Shown here piece by piece: positions 1 to 5,086 of a stretch of DNA of 5,086 nt. The translations under genes were made by a program, and so were the position numbers. How positions within the stretch are numbered: position 1 is the stretch's first letter; each line of letters begins with the position of its first letter. The stretch is taken from the NCBI GenBank assembly GCA_002438345.1, contig DJUJ01000056.1:49038-54123 (forward strand). The letters run 5' to 3'. This DNA comes from Paenibacillus sp. UBA6285. Its GTDB lineage: Bacteria; Bacillota; Bacilli; Paenibacillales; Paenibacillaceae. Below the pieces are notes generated by a model that searched no databases, was not told the DNA's origin, and saw nothing but the letters and a program-made list of their open reading frames with translations.

Positions 1-336
1 AACGTGCCAGATCTTGTTCAAGTGCTTAACGAAATGAAACGGGTAGTAAAACCTGGTGGAATGGTTGTATGTTTGGAGCTTTCCAAGCCGATGAAACAGC
101 CGTTCAAAGGCGTATATTTCTTTTATTTCCAGCGTGTACTTCCTCTGCTTGGCAAGCTATTCGCAAAAAGGTATGAGCAATACAAATGGCTGCCAGAATC
201 ACTGGCATTGTTCCCTGACCGGGAGCAGCTAGCCACTATTTTCCGTGAAACCGGACTTCAAAAAGTGGAATCCTTCCCCTTGACCGGAGGCATCGCGGCA
301 TTACATATTGGGCTCAAGGAGAACGGGAATGTTTAA
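1..336 (+). CDS. menG: Demethylmenaquinone methyltransferase (MenG/UbiE), C-terminal part, 5' truncated
   Basis: The window opens inside this gene. Codons are in frame from base 1 and give the last 111 residues of a protein that is usually about 230-240 residues. The fragment starts at the family's N-V-P-D segment (the known motif is L-R-N-V-P-D), so the GTG at base 4 is an internal valine and not the start. Next come the methyltransferase V-V-K-P-G-G turn (fragment residues 15-20), a strand V-V-C-L-E-L-S-K-P, the Y-x-W-L-P-E-S segment (61-67) with F-P-D (71-73), and the C-terminal L-T-G-G-I-A-A-L-H-I-G signature (94-104). The SAM-binding G-x-G motif lies outside the window. The family methylates demethylmenaquinone with SAM to give menaquinone, the last step of both the classical and the futalosine routes. 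Its last 8 bases overlap the start of the downstream prenyltransferase gene, which suggests coupled translation. In B. subtilis the gene upstream is hepS; that cannot be seen here. Confidence 0.95.
   Translation, partial: NVPDLVQVLNEMKRVVKPGGMVVCLELSKPMKQPFKGVYFFYFQRVLPLLGKLFAKRYEQYKWLPESLALFPDREQLATIFRETGLQKVESFPLTGGIAALHIGLKENGNV
316..321 (+). promoter_or_regulatory. Ribosome binding site of the UbiA-family gene
   Basis: AAGGAG lies 7 bases before the ATG at 329, inside the end of menG. It decides the start: the in-frame TTG at 308 has no comparable site and would add seven residues unlike the family N-terminus. Confidence 0.8.
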
Positions 337-1204
337 GAAAATCGGTATCTTTTTGCAAATGATTAAGTTTGAACATACGGTATTTGCTTTACCCTTTGCC
401 TTTATGGGTGCTTTACTCGGATCAGTTGTCATGAATGATAGTCTTCCATCCTGGAGCCAAATTGGCTGGATTGTAATCGCCATGTTTGGAGCACGCAGTG
501 CAGCTATGGGGCTGAATCGATTGATAGACCGGATTAGTGATGCTAAGAATCCACGCACAGCCGGAAGAGCGATTCCTGCAGGATTACTCAAGATCGGTGA
601 AGTTGTCATTTTTATCGGCATTTCGTTTTTCTTACTCTTTTGGGCAGCCTTTAAACTGAATCCTTTATCAGCTAAACTTTTACCTATCGCTGTATTCCTT
701 CTTGTTATTTATTCATTTACTAAGCGCTTTACATGGGCATGCCATCTTATCCTCGGCCTCACCATTGCGCTTGCACCTCTGGGCGGCTGGGTGGCTGTGA
801 CCGGAAGTGTAAATTGGACTTCAATGGTATTTTACTTCACAATTGTGTTTTGGACTGCTGGTTTTGATGTTATATACTCTTGTCAGGATGTTGAGTTTGA
901 TCTTAAAGAGGGCTTGAAATCCATTCCGGTGCGGTTTGGGGTTCAAGGTGCGCTCGTTATTGCCCGCGTATTTCACATTCTCACGGCGATTGGATTCGTA
1001 TCGCTGCTGTTTTTGACGGATTTAAGCTGGTGGTATGTAGCAGGTATGATCCTCGCTTATATTATTCTTTTTTATGAGCATTATATTGTATCTCCGAGTG
1101 ACCTCAGTCGTTTGCAAACAGCTTTTTTCACTATGAACGGCGTGCTGAGCATCGTAGTGTTCTCTTTCACTTTGATTGACTTGGTGGTGCATTTCAACAA
1201 ATGA
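329..1204 (+). CDS. mqnP: UbiA-family polyprenyltransferase, probable futalosine-pathway MqnP
   Basis: This 291-residue integral membrane protein of the UbiA superfamily has many hydrophobic segments, for example about residues 17-35, 45-60, 91-107, 116-130, 139-157, 165-180, 209-228, 233-248 and 272-287. Both Asp-rich diphosphate/Mg2+ motifs are intact: N63-x3-D67-x3-D71, followed by K-N-P-R-T-A-G-R, and Y183-x3-D187-x3-D191, followed by L-K-E-G-L-K-S-I-P-V-R-F-G. The D-V-I-Y-S-C-Q-D-V-E-F-D wording of the second motif is what I associate with the subfamily annotated as putative 4-hydroxybenzoate polyprenyltransferase, to which MqnP belongs, rather than with MenA. The inferred reaction is transfer of a C35 prenyl chain to 1,4-dihydroxy-6-naphthoate or its decarboxylated product at the cytoplasmic membrane. 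Neighbouring ubiX, mqnA and hepT support this over a ubiquinone role, since Gram-positive bacteria do not make ubiquinone. The start follows the AAGGAG site. The stop overlaps the ubiX start as ATGA. The UbiA family is certain; the substrate is inferred. Confidence 0.9.
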   Translation: MFKKIGIFLQMIKFEHTVFALPFAFMGALLGSVVMNDSLPSWSQIGWIVIAMFGARSAAMGLNRLIDRISDAKNPRTAGRAIPAGLLKIGEVVIFIGISFFLLFWAAFKLNPLSAKLLPIAVFLLVIYSFTKRFTWACHLILGLTIALAPLGGWVAVTGSVNWTSMVFYFTIVFWTAGFDVIYSCQDVEFDLKEGLKSIPVRFGVQGALVIARVFHILTAIGFVSLLFLTDLSWWYVAGMILAYIILFYEHYIVSPSDLSRLQTAFFTMNGVLSIVVFSFTLIDLVVHFNK

Positions 1205-1803
1205 CGCTTACTAAACCGAAAAACTTCGTGGTTGGCATTACAGGAGCAAGTGGTGCTATTTATGGTATCCGTCTGATCGAAACTTTACTATCTATGGGTT
1301 ACTCCGTGCATTTGGTAGTAAGCAATGCAGGCTGGCGCGTTTTTAAAGAAGAATTAGGCTATATCGCATCAGACCGGGAAGGCTTTTTGAACGAAAAGTT
1401 CAAGGGCTATCCCGGTTCTCTGCTTTATCATCCTGTCGCTGATATCGGCGCATCTATCGCAAGTGGTTCCTTTCGAGTGGAAGGGATGATTATTATGCCT
1501 TGTTCCATGGGAACATTGTCTGCGGTTGCTAATGGAACCTCCGATAATCTGATGACTCGTGCTGCTGATGTTATGCTTAAGGAAGGACGTCCACTGGTGC
1601 TTGTGCCTCGTGAGACACCTCTGCATGCTATTCATCTTGAGAATATGTTGAAGCTGTCCCGTCTGGGGGTTCGGATCATTCCCGCAATGCCGGCTTTTTA
1701 CTTTGGGCCGCAAAGTATGGATGATCTGATTAATTTCATGGTGGGCAAAGTGCTCGACAGCTTTAATATTGAACATCAATTATTTCGCAGATGGGGGGAT
1801 TGA
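1201..1803 (+). CDS. ubiX: Flavin prenyltransferase UbiX (UbiX/Pad1 family)
   Basis: The protein has 200 residues, the usual UbiX length. It shows the N-terminal FMN-binding loop G-I-T-G-A-S-G-A-I-Y-G (12-22), S41-N42 after the second strand, P-C-S-M-G-T (100-105), S-D-N-L-M-T-R (114-120), the basic K127, P-R-E-T-P-L (136-141), P-A-M-P-A-F-Y (161-167), and the C-terminal F-R-R-W-G. These match the phosphate- and flavin-contacting segments of the family. UbiX is a soluble cytoplasmic enzyme that joins dimethylallyl phosphate to FMN, making the prenylated FMN cofactor of UbiD-type decarboxylases. In this cluster the likely client is the UbiD-like enzyme that removes the carboxyl group of the naphthoate intermediate in futalosine-route menaquinone synthesis; no ubiD homologue is in the window. 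Translation is probably coupled to the upstream gene through the ATGA overlap, with only a weak GGTGG-type site about 11 bases upstream. Older annotations often name such genes 3-octaprenyl-4-hydroxybenzoate carboxy-lyase or phenylacrylic acid decarboxylase; the cofactor role is now established for the family. Confidence 0.95.
   Translation: MTLTKPKNFVVGITGASGAIYGIRLIETLLSMGYSVHLVVSNAGWRVFKEELGYIASDREGFLNEKFKGYPGSLLYHPVADIGASIASGSFRVEGMIIMPCSMGTLSAVANGTSDNLMTRAADVMLKEGRPLVLVPRETPLHAIHLENMLKLSRLGVRIIPAMPAFYFGPQSMDDLINFMVGKVLDSFNIEHQLFRRWGD
1793..1799 (+). promoter_or_regulatory. Ribosome binding site of mqnA
   Basis: A G-rich GGGGGGA tract in the last codons of ubiX ends 8 bases before the ATG at 1808. 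A second purine stretch, GAAAGG, touches the ATG and is too close to serve well. This supports 1808 over the in-frame TTG at 1769, which would overlap ubiX by 35 bases. Confidence 0.6.
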
Positions 1804-1807
1804 AAGG

Positions 1808-2668
1808 ATGGACAATAACAGCCACACTATCATTGGCAAAATCAGTTATACCAACTCATGGCCGGTATTTCACAATTTTCATCCCTCTGCACTGAAATAT
1901 TCTGCAGAGATGGTGAGTGAAGTACCTGCCATTCTTAATCAGGGGATGAGTCGTGGAAGTATTCATGTGGGTGCGTTATCCTCTTTTGCGTATGCTGAAG
2001 CCAGTGACAAGTTATTGCTGTTACCTGATTTATCGGTTAGTGCGGACGGTCCCGTGAGGTCAATATTTCTTTTTTCTCGGGTGCCTCTTGCACAGATAGG
2101 TAGAGGTACGATAGCTGTTACGAATACTTCTGCAACATCGGTAAACTTGCTGAAAATTTTAATGGAAAAAGCTTTTGGCAATAAACCAGAGTATATTAGC
2201 GCTAATCCTGATTTGGATGCCATGATGCATCAAGCGGATGCCTGCTTACTCATTGGTGATAATGCTATTAAGGCCTCTTGGCAGGATCAAGGTTATATCG
2301 TTACCGATCTGGCGGAACTTTGGAAGGAATGGACGGGCTTAGGGATGACCTTTGCGGTCTGGGCTGTGAATCGTAAGGCTGCGAAGGACAAACCGGAAGC
2401 CATTGCGGAGATTGCAGAAGCTTTCGCTGAGAGTAAACTACGGGGATTAAGTGATTTAGATCCTATAGTACTTGCAGCCTGTACTACCATTGGAGGAACT
2501 AAGTCTTATTGGGAAGGGTACTTCCGCAATTTATGCTATGATTTTGGAGAAAGGCAGCAGGAAGGTCTGAACCTCTATTTCCGCTATGCCTATGAGATGG
2601 GCCTGCTGCCGCAGGAAGTGAAAATGGAGATTTGGAGTCATAAACTGTTGACACGGGTGAAGGAATGA
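1808..2668 (+). CDS. mqnA: Chorismate dehydratase MqnA (futalosine menaquinone pathway)
   Basis: The protein has 286 residues with the periplasmic-binding-protein-like fold expected of the MqnA/MqnD family, but no signal peptide, so it is cytoplasmic. Recognisable segments are the N-terminal I-G-K-I-S-Y-T-N-S-W-P-V-F (9-21), E-V-P-A-I-L-N (38-44), V-G-A-L-S-S-F-A-Y-A-E (54-64), L-P-D-L-S-V-S-A-D-G-P-V-R-S-I-F-L-F-S (72-90), T-N-T-S-A-T-S (105-111), L-L-I-G-D-N-A (147-153) and D-L-A-E-L-W-K-E-W-T-G (167-177). The D-x-x-x-x-W-x-x-x-T-G-L-P/G-x-x-F-A segment is typical of MqnA. The family dehydrates chorismate to 3-enolpyruvylbenzoate, the committed first step of the futalosine route. MqnD is a related paralogue acting later, but the Y-T-N-S-W-P-V-F and I-G-D-N-A wording favours MqnA. 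The gene begins 4 bases after ubiX and ends in an ATGA overlap with hepT, placing it firmly in the same transcript. mqnB, mqnC, mqnD and mqnE are not in the window. Confidence 0.92.
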   Translation: MDNNSHTIIGKISYTNSWPVFHNFHPSALKYSAEMVSEVPAILNQGMSRGSIHVGALSSFAYAEASDKLLLLPDLSVSADGPVRSIFLFSRVPLAQIGRGTIAVTNTSATSVNLLKILMEKAFGNKPEYISANPDLDAMMHQADACLLIGDNAIKASWQDQGYIVTDLAELWKEWTGLGMTFAVWAVNRKAAKDKPEAIAEIAEAFAESKLRGLSDLDPIVLAACTTIGGTKSYWEGYFRNLCYDFGERQQEGLNLYFRYAYEMGLLPQEVKMEIWSHKLLTRVKE

Positions 2669-3633
2669 AACGACTGCAAATATTCGGATTACTGAACAGA
2701 GACATGGATCAGATTGAAAAAGAGTTGTACCGTAGCGTACAGGGTGACGACGATCTGCTAACGGAGACCTCACTGCATTTATTAAAAGCAGGCGGTAAAA
2801 GATTACGTCCCGTATTTGTCTTGATGGGTGGGAAATTTGGTAAGTATGATCTAGAGAAGCTGAAGCGTGTTGCGATACCGCTGGAACTGATTCATAGCGC
2901 TTCACTAGTCCACGACGATGTGATCGATGATGCAGAACTGCGCCGAGGTGAACTCACCGTTAAAGCCAAATGGGGCGATAAAATTGCTATGTACACTGGT
3001 GACTACATATATGCGAAAGCGCTGGTGATGACGACGGAGCTGAAGGATCCGCGAATTCATCAGATTTTGTCCAAGGCAATGATTGAAATGTCGATCGGTG
3101 AGATGGAGCAGATTCGTGACTTCTTCAATAGTGATCAGAGTGTGCGCCACTATCTGCGGCGTATCCGCCGCAAAACAGCGCTTTTGATTGCTGTTAGTTG
3201 CCAACTTGGTGCGCTTGCTGCTGAAGCTGAACCAGAGGTGGCTCGTCTACTTTATAATTATGGTTATAACGTCGGCATGGCCTTCCAGATTCGTGATGAT
3301 TTACTCGATCTTTCAGGTACTGAGAAACAAATTGGTAAACCTCCAGGCAGTGATATGCGGCAAGGGAATATCACACTCCCTGTCATTTATAGCCTGGAAG
3401 ATGAAAGATTGCGTGCTCAACTCCTAGAGGAGTTAAAGTCTATTCGCGAGGGCCACAGCACTGTAGGACGTGCTATTGATCTTATTCTTTCTGGAGATGG
3501 AATCGCCCGTTCCGAGGAGCTGGCTTCACGTTATATCGCGAAGGCACTAGCGGCACTAGATCAGTTACCTAACAACAAGACTAAGCGTAATTTGCGCGAT
3601 ATTGCCTTTTTTGTAACAGGAAGAGCCTATTAA
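2665..3633 (+). CDS. hepT: Heptaprenyl diphosphate synthase component II (trans-polyprenyl synthetase, HepT)
   Basis: The protein has 322 residues and all landmarks of a trans-isoprenyl diphosphate synthase. These are the IPP-binding G-G-K-R-L-R-P (43-49), the first Asp-rich motif D84-D-V-I-D88 within L-V-H-D-D-V-I-D-D, an R-R-G (93-95) just after it, and the second Asp-rich motif D211-D-L-L-D215 preceded by F-Q-I-R. Residues 5 and 4 positions before the first motif are Ala79 and Ser80; small residues there leave room for long-chain products. The family condenses IPP units onto an allylic primer; in Bacillales the product is the C35 side chain of MK-7, made by a HepS-HepT heterodimer. HepS is not in the window and would be expected upstream of menG. 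The start is the ATG of the ATGA overlap with mqnA; its N-terminus (I-F-G-L-L-N-R-D-M-D) looks like Paenibacillus homologues from memory. A later in-frame ATG at 2704 is less likely. The exact chain length is inferred. Confidence 0.93.
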   Translation: MKRLQIFGLLNRDMDQIEKELYRSVQGDDDLLTETSLHLLKAGGKRLRPVFVLMGGKFGKYDLEKLKRVAIPLELIHSASLVHDDVIDDAELRRGELTVKAKWGDKIAMYTGDYIYAKALVMTTELKDPRIHQILSKAMIEMSIGEMEQIRDFFNSDQSVRHYLRRIRRKTALLIAVSCQLGALAAEAEPEVARLLYNYGYNVGMAFQIRDDLLDLSGTEKQIGKPPGSDMRQGNITLPVIYSLEDERLRAQLLEELKSIREGHSTVGRAIDLILSGDGIARSEELASRYIAKALAALDQLPNNKTKRNLRDIAFFVTGRAY

Positions 3634-3659
3634 TGATTTGGTGATCATGAAATTAAACG

Positions 3660-3688
3660 TTTCCAGAAAGCGCGGTTTCTGTTAAGAT
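3660..3688 (+). promoter_or_regulatory. Weak sigma-A-like promoter candidate before ndk
   Basis: TTTCCA (3660-3665) and TAAGAT (3683-3688) each match 4 of 6 bases of the -35 and -10 consensus, with an ideal 17-base spacer. There is no TG extension before the -10. This is the only plausible element in the largest internal gap, and chance matches of this quality are common, so it is a candidate only. Confidence 0.22.
3664..3681 (+). other. Small inverted repeat in the hepT-ndk gap
   Basis: CAGAAA (3664-3669) and TTTCTG (3676-3681) are perfect inverted copies around a 6-base GCGCGG loop. The stem is short and mostly A-T. It is followed by TTAAGATAG rather than a run of T, so it does not look like an intrinsic terminator. 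It could be a weak mRNA hairpin, a processing site or a protein site overlapping the possible promoter spacer, or chance. Confidence 0.35.
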
Positions 3689-3719
3689 AGCGTCAAAACA
3701 ACCCAACTAATGGGGAATT

Positions 3720-3725
3720 GGAGAG
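3720..3725 (+). promoter_or_regulatory. Ribosome binding site of ndk
   Basis: GGAGAG ends 7 bases before the ATG at 3733. This places the start there and not at the TTG at 3718, which overlaps the site itself and would add five residues not found in the family. Confidence 0.75.
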
Positions 3726-3732
3726 TGCCTCT

Positions 3733-4176
3733 ATGGAAAAGACGTATCTGATGGTCAAACCTGATGGAGTACAACGTGGATTAATAGGACGTATTGTTGC
3801 ACGCTTTGAAGATAAGGGCTTTAAGTTGGTCGCTGCAAAGCTGATTACAGTAAGTGAAGACCAAGCCAAAAGACATTATGCGGAGCATACTGGCAAGGAC
3901 TTTTTTTCAGAGTTGGTCTCGTTCATAACTTCAGGTCCAGTGTTTGCAATGGTATGGGAAGGTGATGATGTTGTAGCATTATCCCGTACGCTCATTGGTA
4001 AGACGAAAGTAGGAGAAGCCCTGCCGGGAACGATAAGAGGCGACTTTGCCAGCCATACACCGCTTAATTTAATTCATGGATCAGACTCGCCTGAAAGTGC
4101 AGAACGAGAAATTGCTAATTTCTTTACTCCAGATGAACTGAATCTGTATAACAAAGACATCGCAGTCTGGATGTAG
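3733..4176 (+). CDS. ndk: Nucleoside diphosphate kinase
   Basis: The protein has 147 residues, the standard bacterial NDK length, and is soluble and cytoplasmic. It has the N-terminal [13 protein letters not shown] (4-16), with K9 in the nucleotide/phosphate site, the segment [14 protein letters not shown] (64-77), L-P-G-T-I-R-G-D-F (97-105), and the active-site N-x-I-H115-G-S-D, whose histidine carries the phosphate. The family uses a ping-pong reaction through this phosphohistidine to pass the gamma phosphate of ATP to other (d)NDPs, balancing nucleotide pools. All key residues are present. It lies 99 bases after hepT and 27 bases before cheR, as between these genes in the B. subtilis locus. 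The wider upstream gap suggests it may have its own transcription start in addition to readthrough. The start was chosen from the GGAGAG site and the family N-terminus. Confidence 0.97.
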   Translation: MEKTYLMVKPDGVQRGLIGRIVARFEDKGFKLVAAKLITVSEDQAKRHYAEHTGKDFFSELVSFITSGPVFAMVWEGDDVVALSRTLIGKTKVGEALPGTIRGDFASHTPLNLIHGSDSPESAEREIANFFTPDELNLYNKDIAVWM

Positions 4177-4193
4177 GATCCAGGCGGGAGGCA

Positions 4194-4199
4194 GGGGAG
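4194..4199 (+). promoter_or_regulatory. Ribosome binding site of cheR
   Basis: GGGGAG sits 4 bases before the ATG at 4204, with a second G-rich stretch GGGAGG at 4186-4191. The doubled purine tract in the 27-base ndk-cheR gap supports this start; the nearer copy is slightly close and the farther copy slightly distant, so either may pair with 16S rRNA. Confidence 0.6.
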
Positions 4200-4203
4200 T
4201 AAC

Positions 4204-5007
4204 ATGTCTGATCGTAATGTTGCAGCATTAACAGCAGATCCAGATTACATCGGGTTTATTCATCATGTTAAGCAAAGCACCGGAATTGATCTGGCTCAGT
4301 ATAAAGAAGCGCAGATGAAGCGGCGTTTAACGACTCTTCGTGTGAAGAATGGATATCAAACCTTTAGTGAATTTTTTGCAGCAATGATGAAGGACAAGGA
4401 CTTATTTTATGAATTTTTGGACCGAATGACGATTAATGTCTCTGAGTTCTGGCGGAATCCGAATCGGTGGGAAGTATTGCGAGATATCATTCTTCCTGAC
4501 TTACAACAATCTGGCCGCAGATTGAAGCTGTGGAGTGCCGCATGTTCCACTGGAGAAGAGCCCTATACGCTGGCTATGATTTTATCCGACAAGAATATAC
4601 TGGGACAGACCGGTATTCTGGCTACGGATATAGATGATGGTGCTCTTTCCAAAGCAAAGGAAGGTCTTTATCTGGAACGTTCCTTAAAGGATGTGCCTAA
4701 GGATGTAGCTACTCGTTATTTTAAACCTGAGGGTCCATTATTCAAAGTCAGTGACTCGCTTAAGAAAAACATAGATTTCCGCAAACAGAACCTACTGTTG
4801 GACAAGTTTGATGATGGCTTTGATCTTATCATTTGCCGCAATGTAATGATCTATTTTACTGAAGAGGCGAAGAATAAGCTCTACCATAAGTTCTCGGATA
4901 GTCTACGTCCGGGTGGATATTTGTTTGTAGGTAGCACAGAGCAAATCTTTACACCAGCGCAATTTGGCTTTGAATCGACGGAAACCTTTTTCTATCGTAA
5001 AAAATAA
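4204..5007 (+). CDS. cheR: Chemotaxis protein methyltransferase CheR
   Basis: The protein has 267 residues in two parts. The helical N-terminal CheR domain (about 10-85) has the basic M-K-R-R-L helix (38-42) and the conserved M-T-I-N-V-S-E-F-W-R84 motif. The SAM-dependent methyltransferase domain (about 88-265) has L-W-S-A-A-C-S-T-G-E-E (109-119), T-D-I-D-D (141-145), the F-D-L-I-I-C-R-N-V-M-I-Y-F motif (206-218), R-P-G-G-Y-L (235-240) and a late F-V-G-S-T-E segment (241-246). CheR methylates specific glutamates of chemoreceptor cytoplasmic domains, the adaptation counterpart of CheB. It is soluble and acts at receptor arrays. The region between R-Y-F (171-173) and the N-L-L segment (196-198), which forms the beta-subdomain, is short, which points to a receptor-pentapeptide-independent type (inference). 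Most cheR genes sit with cheB or cheA; here it follows ndk, the B. subtilis arrangement, where aroF (chorismate synthase) comes next. It presumably shares a transcript with ndk. Confidence 0.96.
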   Translation: MSDRNVAALTADPDYIGFIHHVKQSTGIDLAQYKEAQMKRRLTTLRVKNGYQTFSEFFAAMMKDKDLFYEFLDRMTINVSEFWRNPNRWEVLRDIILPDLQQSGRRLKLWSAACSTGEEPYTLAMILSDKNILGQTGILATDIDDGALSKAKEGLYLERSLKDVPKDVATRYFKPEGPLFKVSDSLKKNIDFRKQNLLLDKFDDGFDLIICRNVMIYFTEEAKNKLYHKFSDSLRPGGYLFVGSTEQIFTPAQFGFESTETFFYRKK

Positions 5008-5086
5008 ATACTTCTTGCTCCTTCATAGTGGTTTTTATACGTATACTTTCGCTTTAGTTCAGTGATACTGGGTAGTAGAATCTGTA
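5008..5086. other. Intergenic end of window, no gene supported
   Basis: These 79 bases after cheR are T-rich and hold no credible coding start. There is no hairpin plus T-run after the cheR stop, so no intrinsic terminator is seen. A perfect 10-base palindrome, TATACGTATA, lies at 5036-5045. TTCTTG (5012-5017) with TATACG (5036-5041) at 18-base spacing is a poor promoter match. If the B. subtilis order continues, chorismate synthase would start beyond the window. Confidence 0.6.

Noticed and set aside
308..328. Upstream TTG start giving a 298-residue prenyltransferase
   Set aside because: The AAGGAG site at 316-321 fits the ATG at 329, and the extra residues do not resemble the family N-terminus.
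1369..1779. Open frame of 136 codons on the minus strand inside ubiX
   Set aside because: It lies fully antisense to a well-recognised UbiX gene and its translation (rich in His, Gln, Thr and Arg) resembles no family I know.
1793..1800. Programmed -1 frameshift on the G6 run
   Set aside because: The phase of the run in the ubiX frame does not fit the X-XXY-YYZ pattern, and -1 does not lead into the mqnA frame.
2531..2905. Open frame of 124 codons on the minus strand across the mqnA-hepT junction
   Set aside because: It is antisense to two confident genes and shows no domain, so it is a coding shadow.
3188..3427. 79-codon frame inside hepT on the same strand
   Set aside because: It overlaps the second Asp-rich region of HepT in another frame and has no recognisable content.
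3664..3690. Intrinsic terminator after hepT
   Set aside because: The stem has only 6 pairs, mainly A-T, and is followed by TTAAGATAG and not by a T-run.
5008..5086. T-box or other riboswitch leader for an aro operon
   Set aside because: Too little sequence is visible and no specific conserved leader element could be recognised.

Overview
The window is an ordinary-composition, single-strand stretch of a Gram-positive genome. It most resembles Paenibacillus or a related Bacillales lineage, judged from protein wording and from gene order (family knowledge, no search run). Seven genes lie on the + strand: the 3' end of a menaquinone methyltransferase (menG/ubiE), a UbiA-family prenyltransferase (probable mqnP), a UbiX flavin prenyltransferase, MqnA chorismate dehydratase, the catalytic subunit of heptaprenyl diphosphate synthase (hepT), nucleoside diphosphate kinase (ndk) and the chemotaxis methyltransferase cheR. 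No RNA gene, mobile element, CRISPR array or tandem repeat is visible.

Positions 1-3633 are one tightly packed block. menG overlaps the prenyltransferase gene by 8 bases, the prenyltransferase overlaps ubiX by 4 (ATGA), ubiX is 4 bases from mqnA, and mqnA overlaps hepT by 4 (ATGA). This is a translationally coupled menaquinone module. MqnA takes chorismate into the futalosine route, HepT makes the C35 side chain, the UbiA-type enzyme attaches it to the naphthoate ring, UbiX makes the prenylated FMN needed by a UbiD-type decarboxylase encoded elsewhere, and MenG does the final C-methylation.

Positions 3634-3732 are the largest internal gap. It carries a small perfect hairpin and a weak sigma-A-like promoter candidate ahead of ndk. 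ndk and cheR follow with good ribosome binding sites, 27 bases apart. The last 79 bases after cheR hold no gene that can be supported, only a 10-base palindrome.

The main point of interest is the layout. The order menG-hepT-ndk-cheR is that of the Bacillus subtilis gerC/ndk/cheR/aro region, but here three futalosine-type genes sit between menG and hepT. The conserved locus seems to have kept the steps shared by both menaquinone routes and gained the alternative route's specific genes. Nothing here qualifies as an undescribed system.
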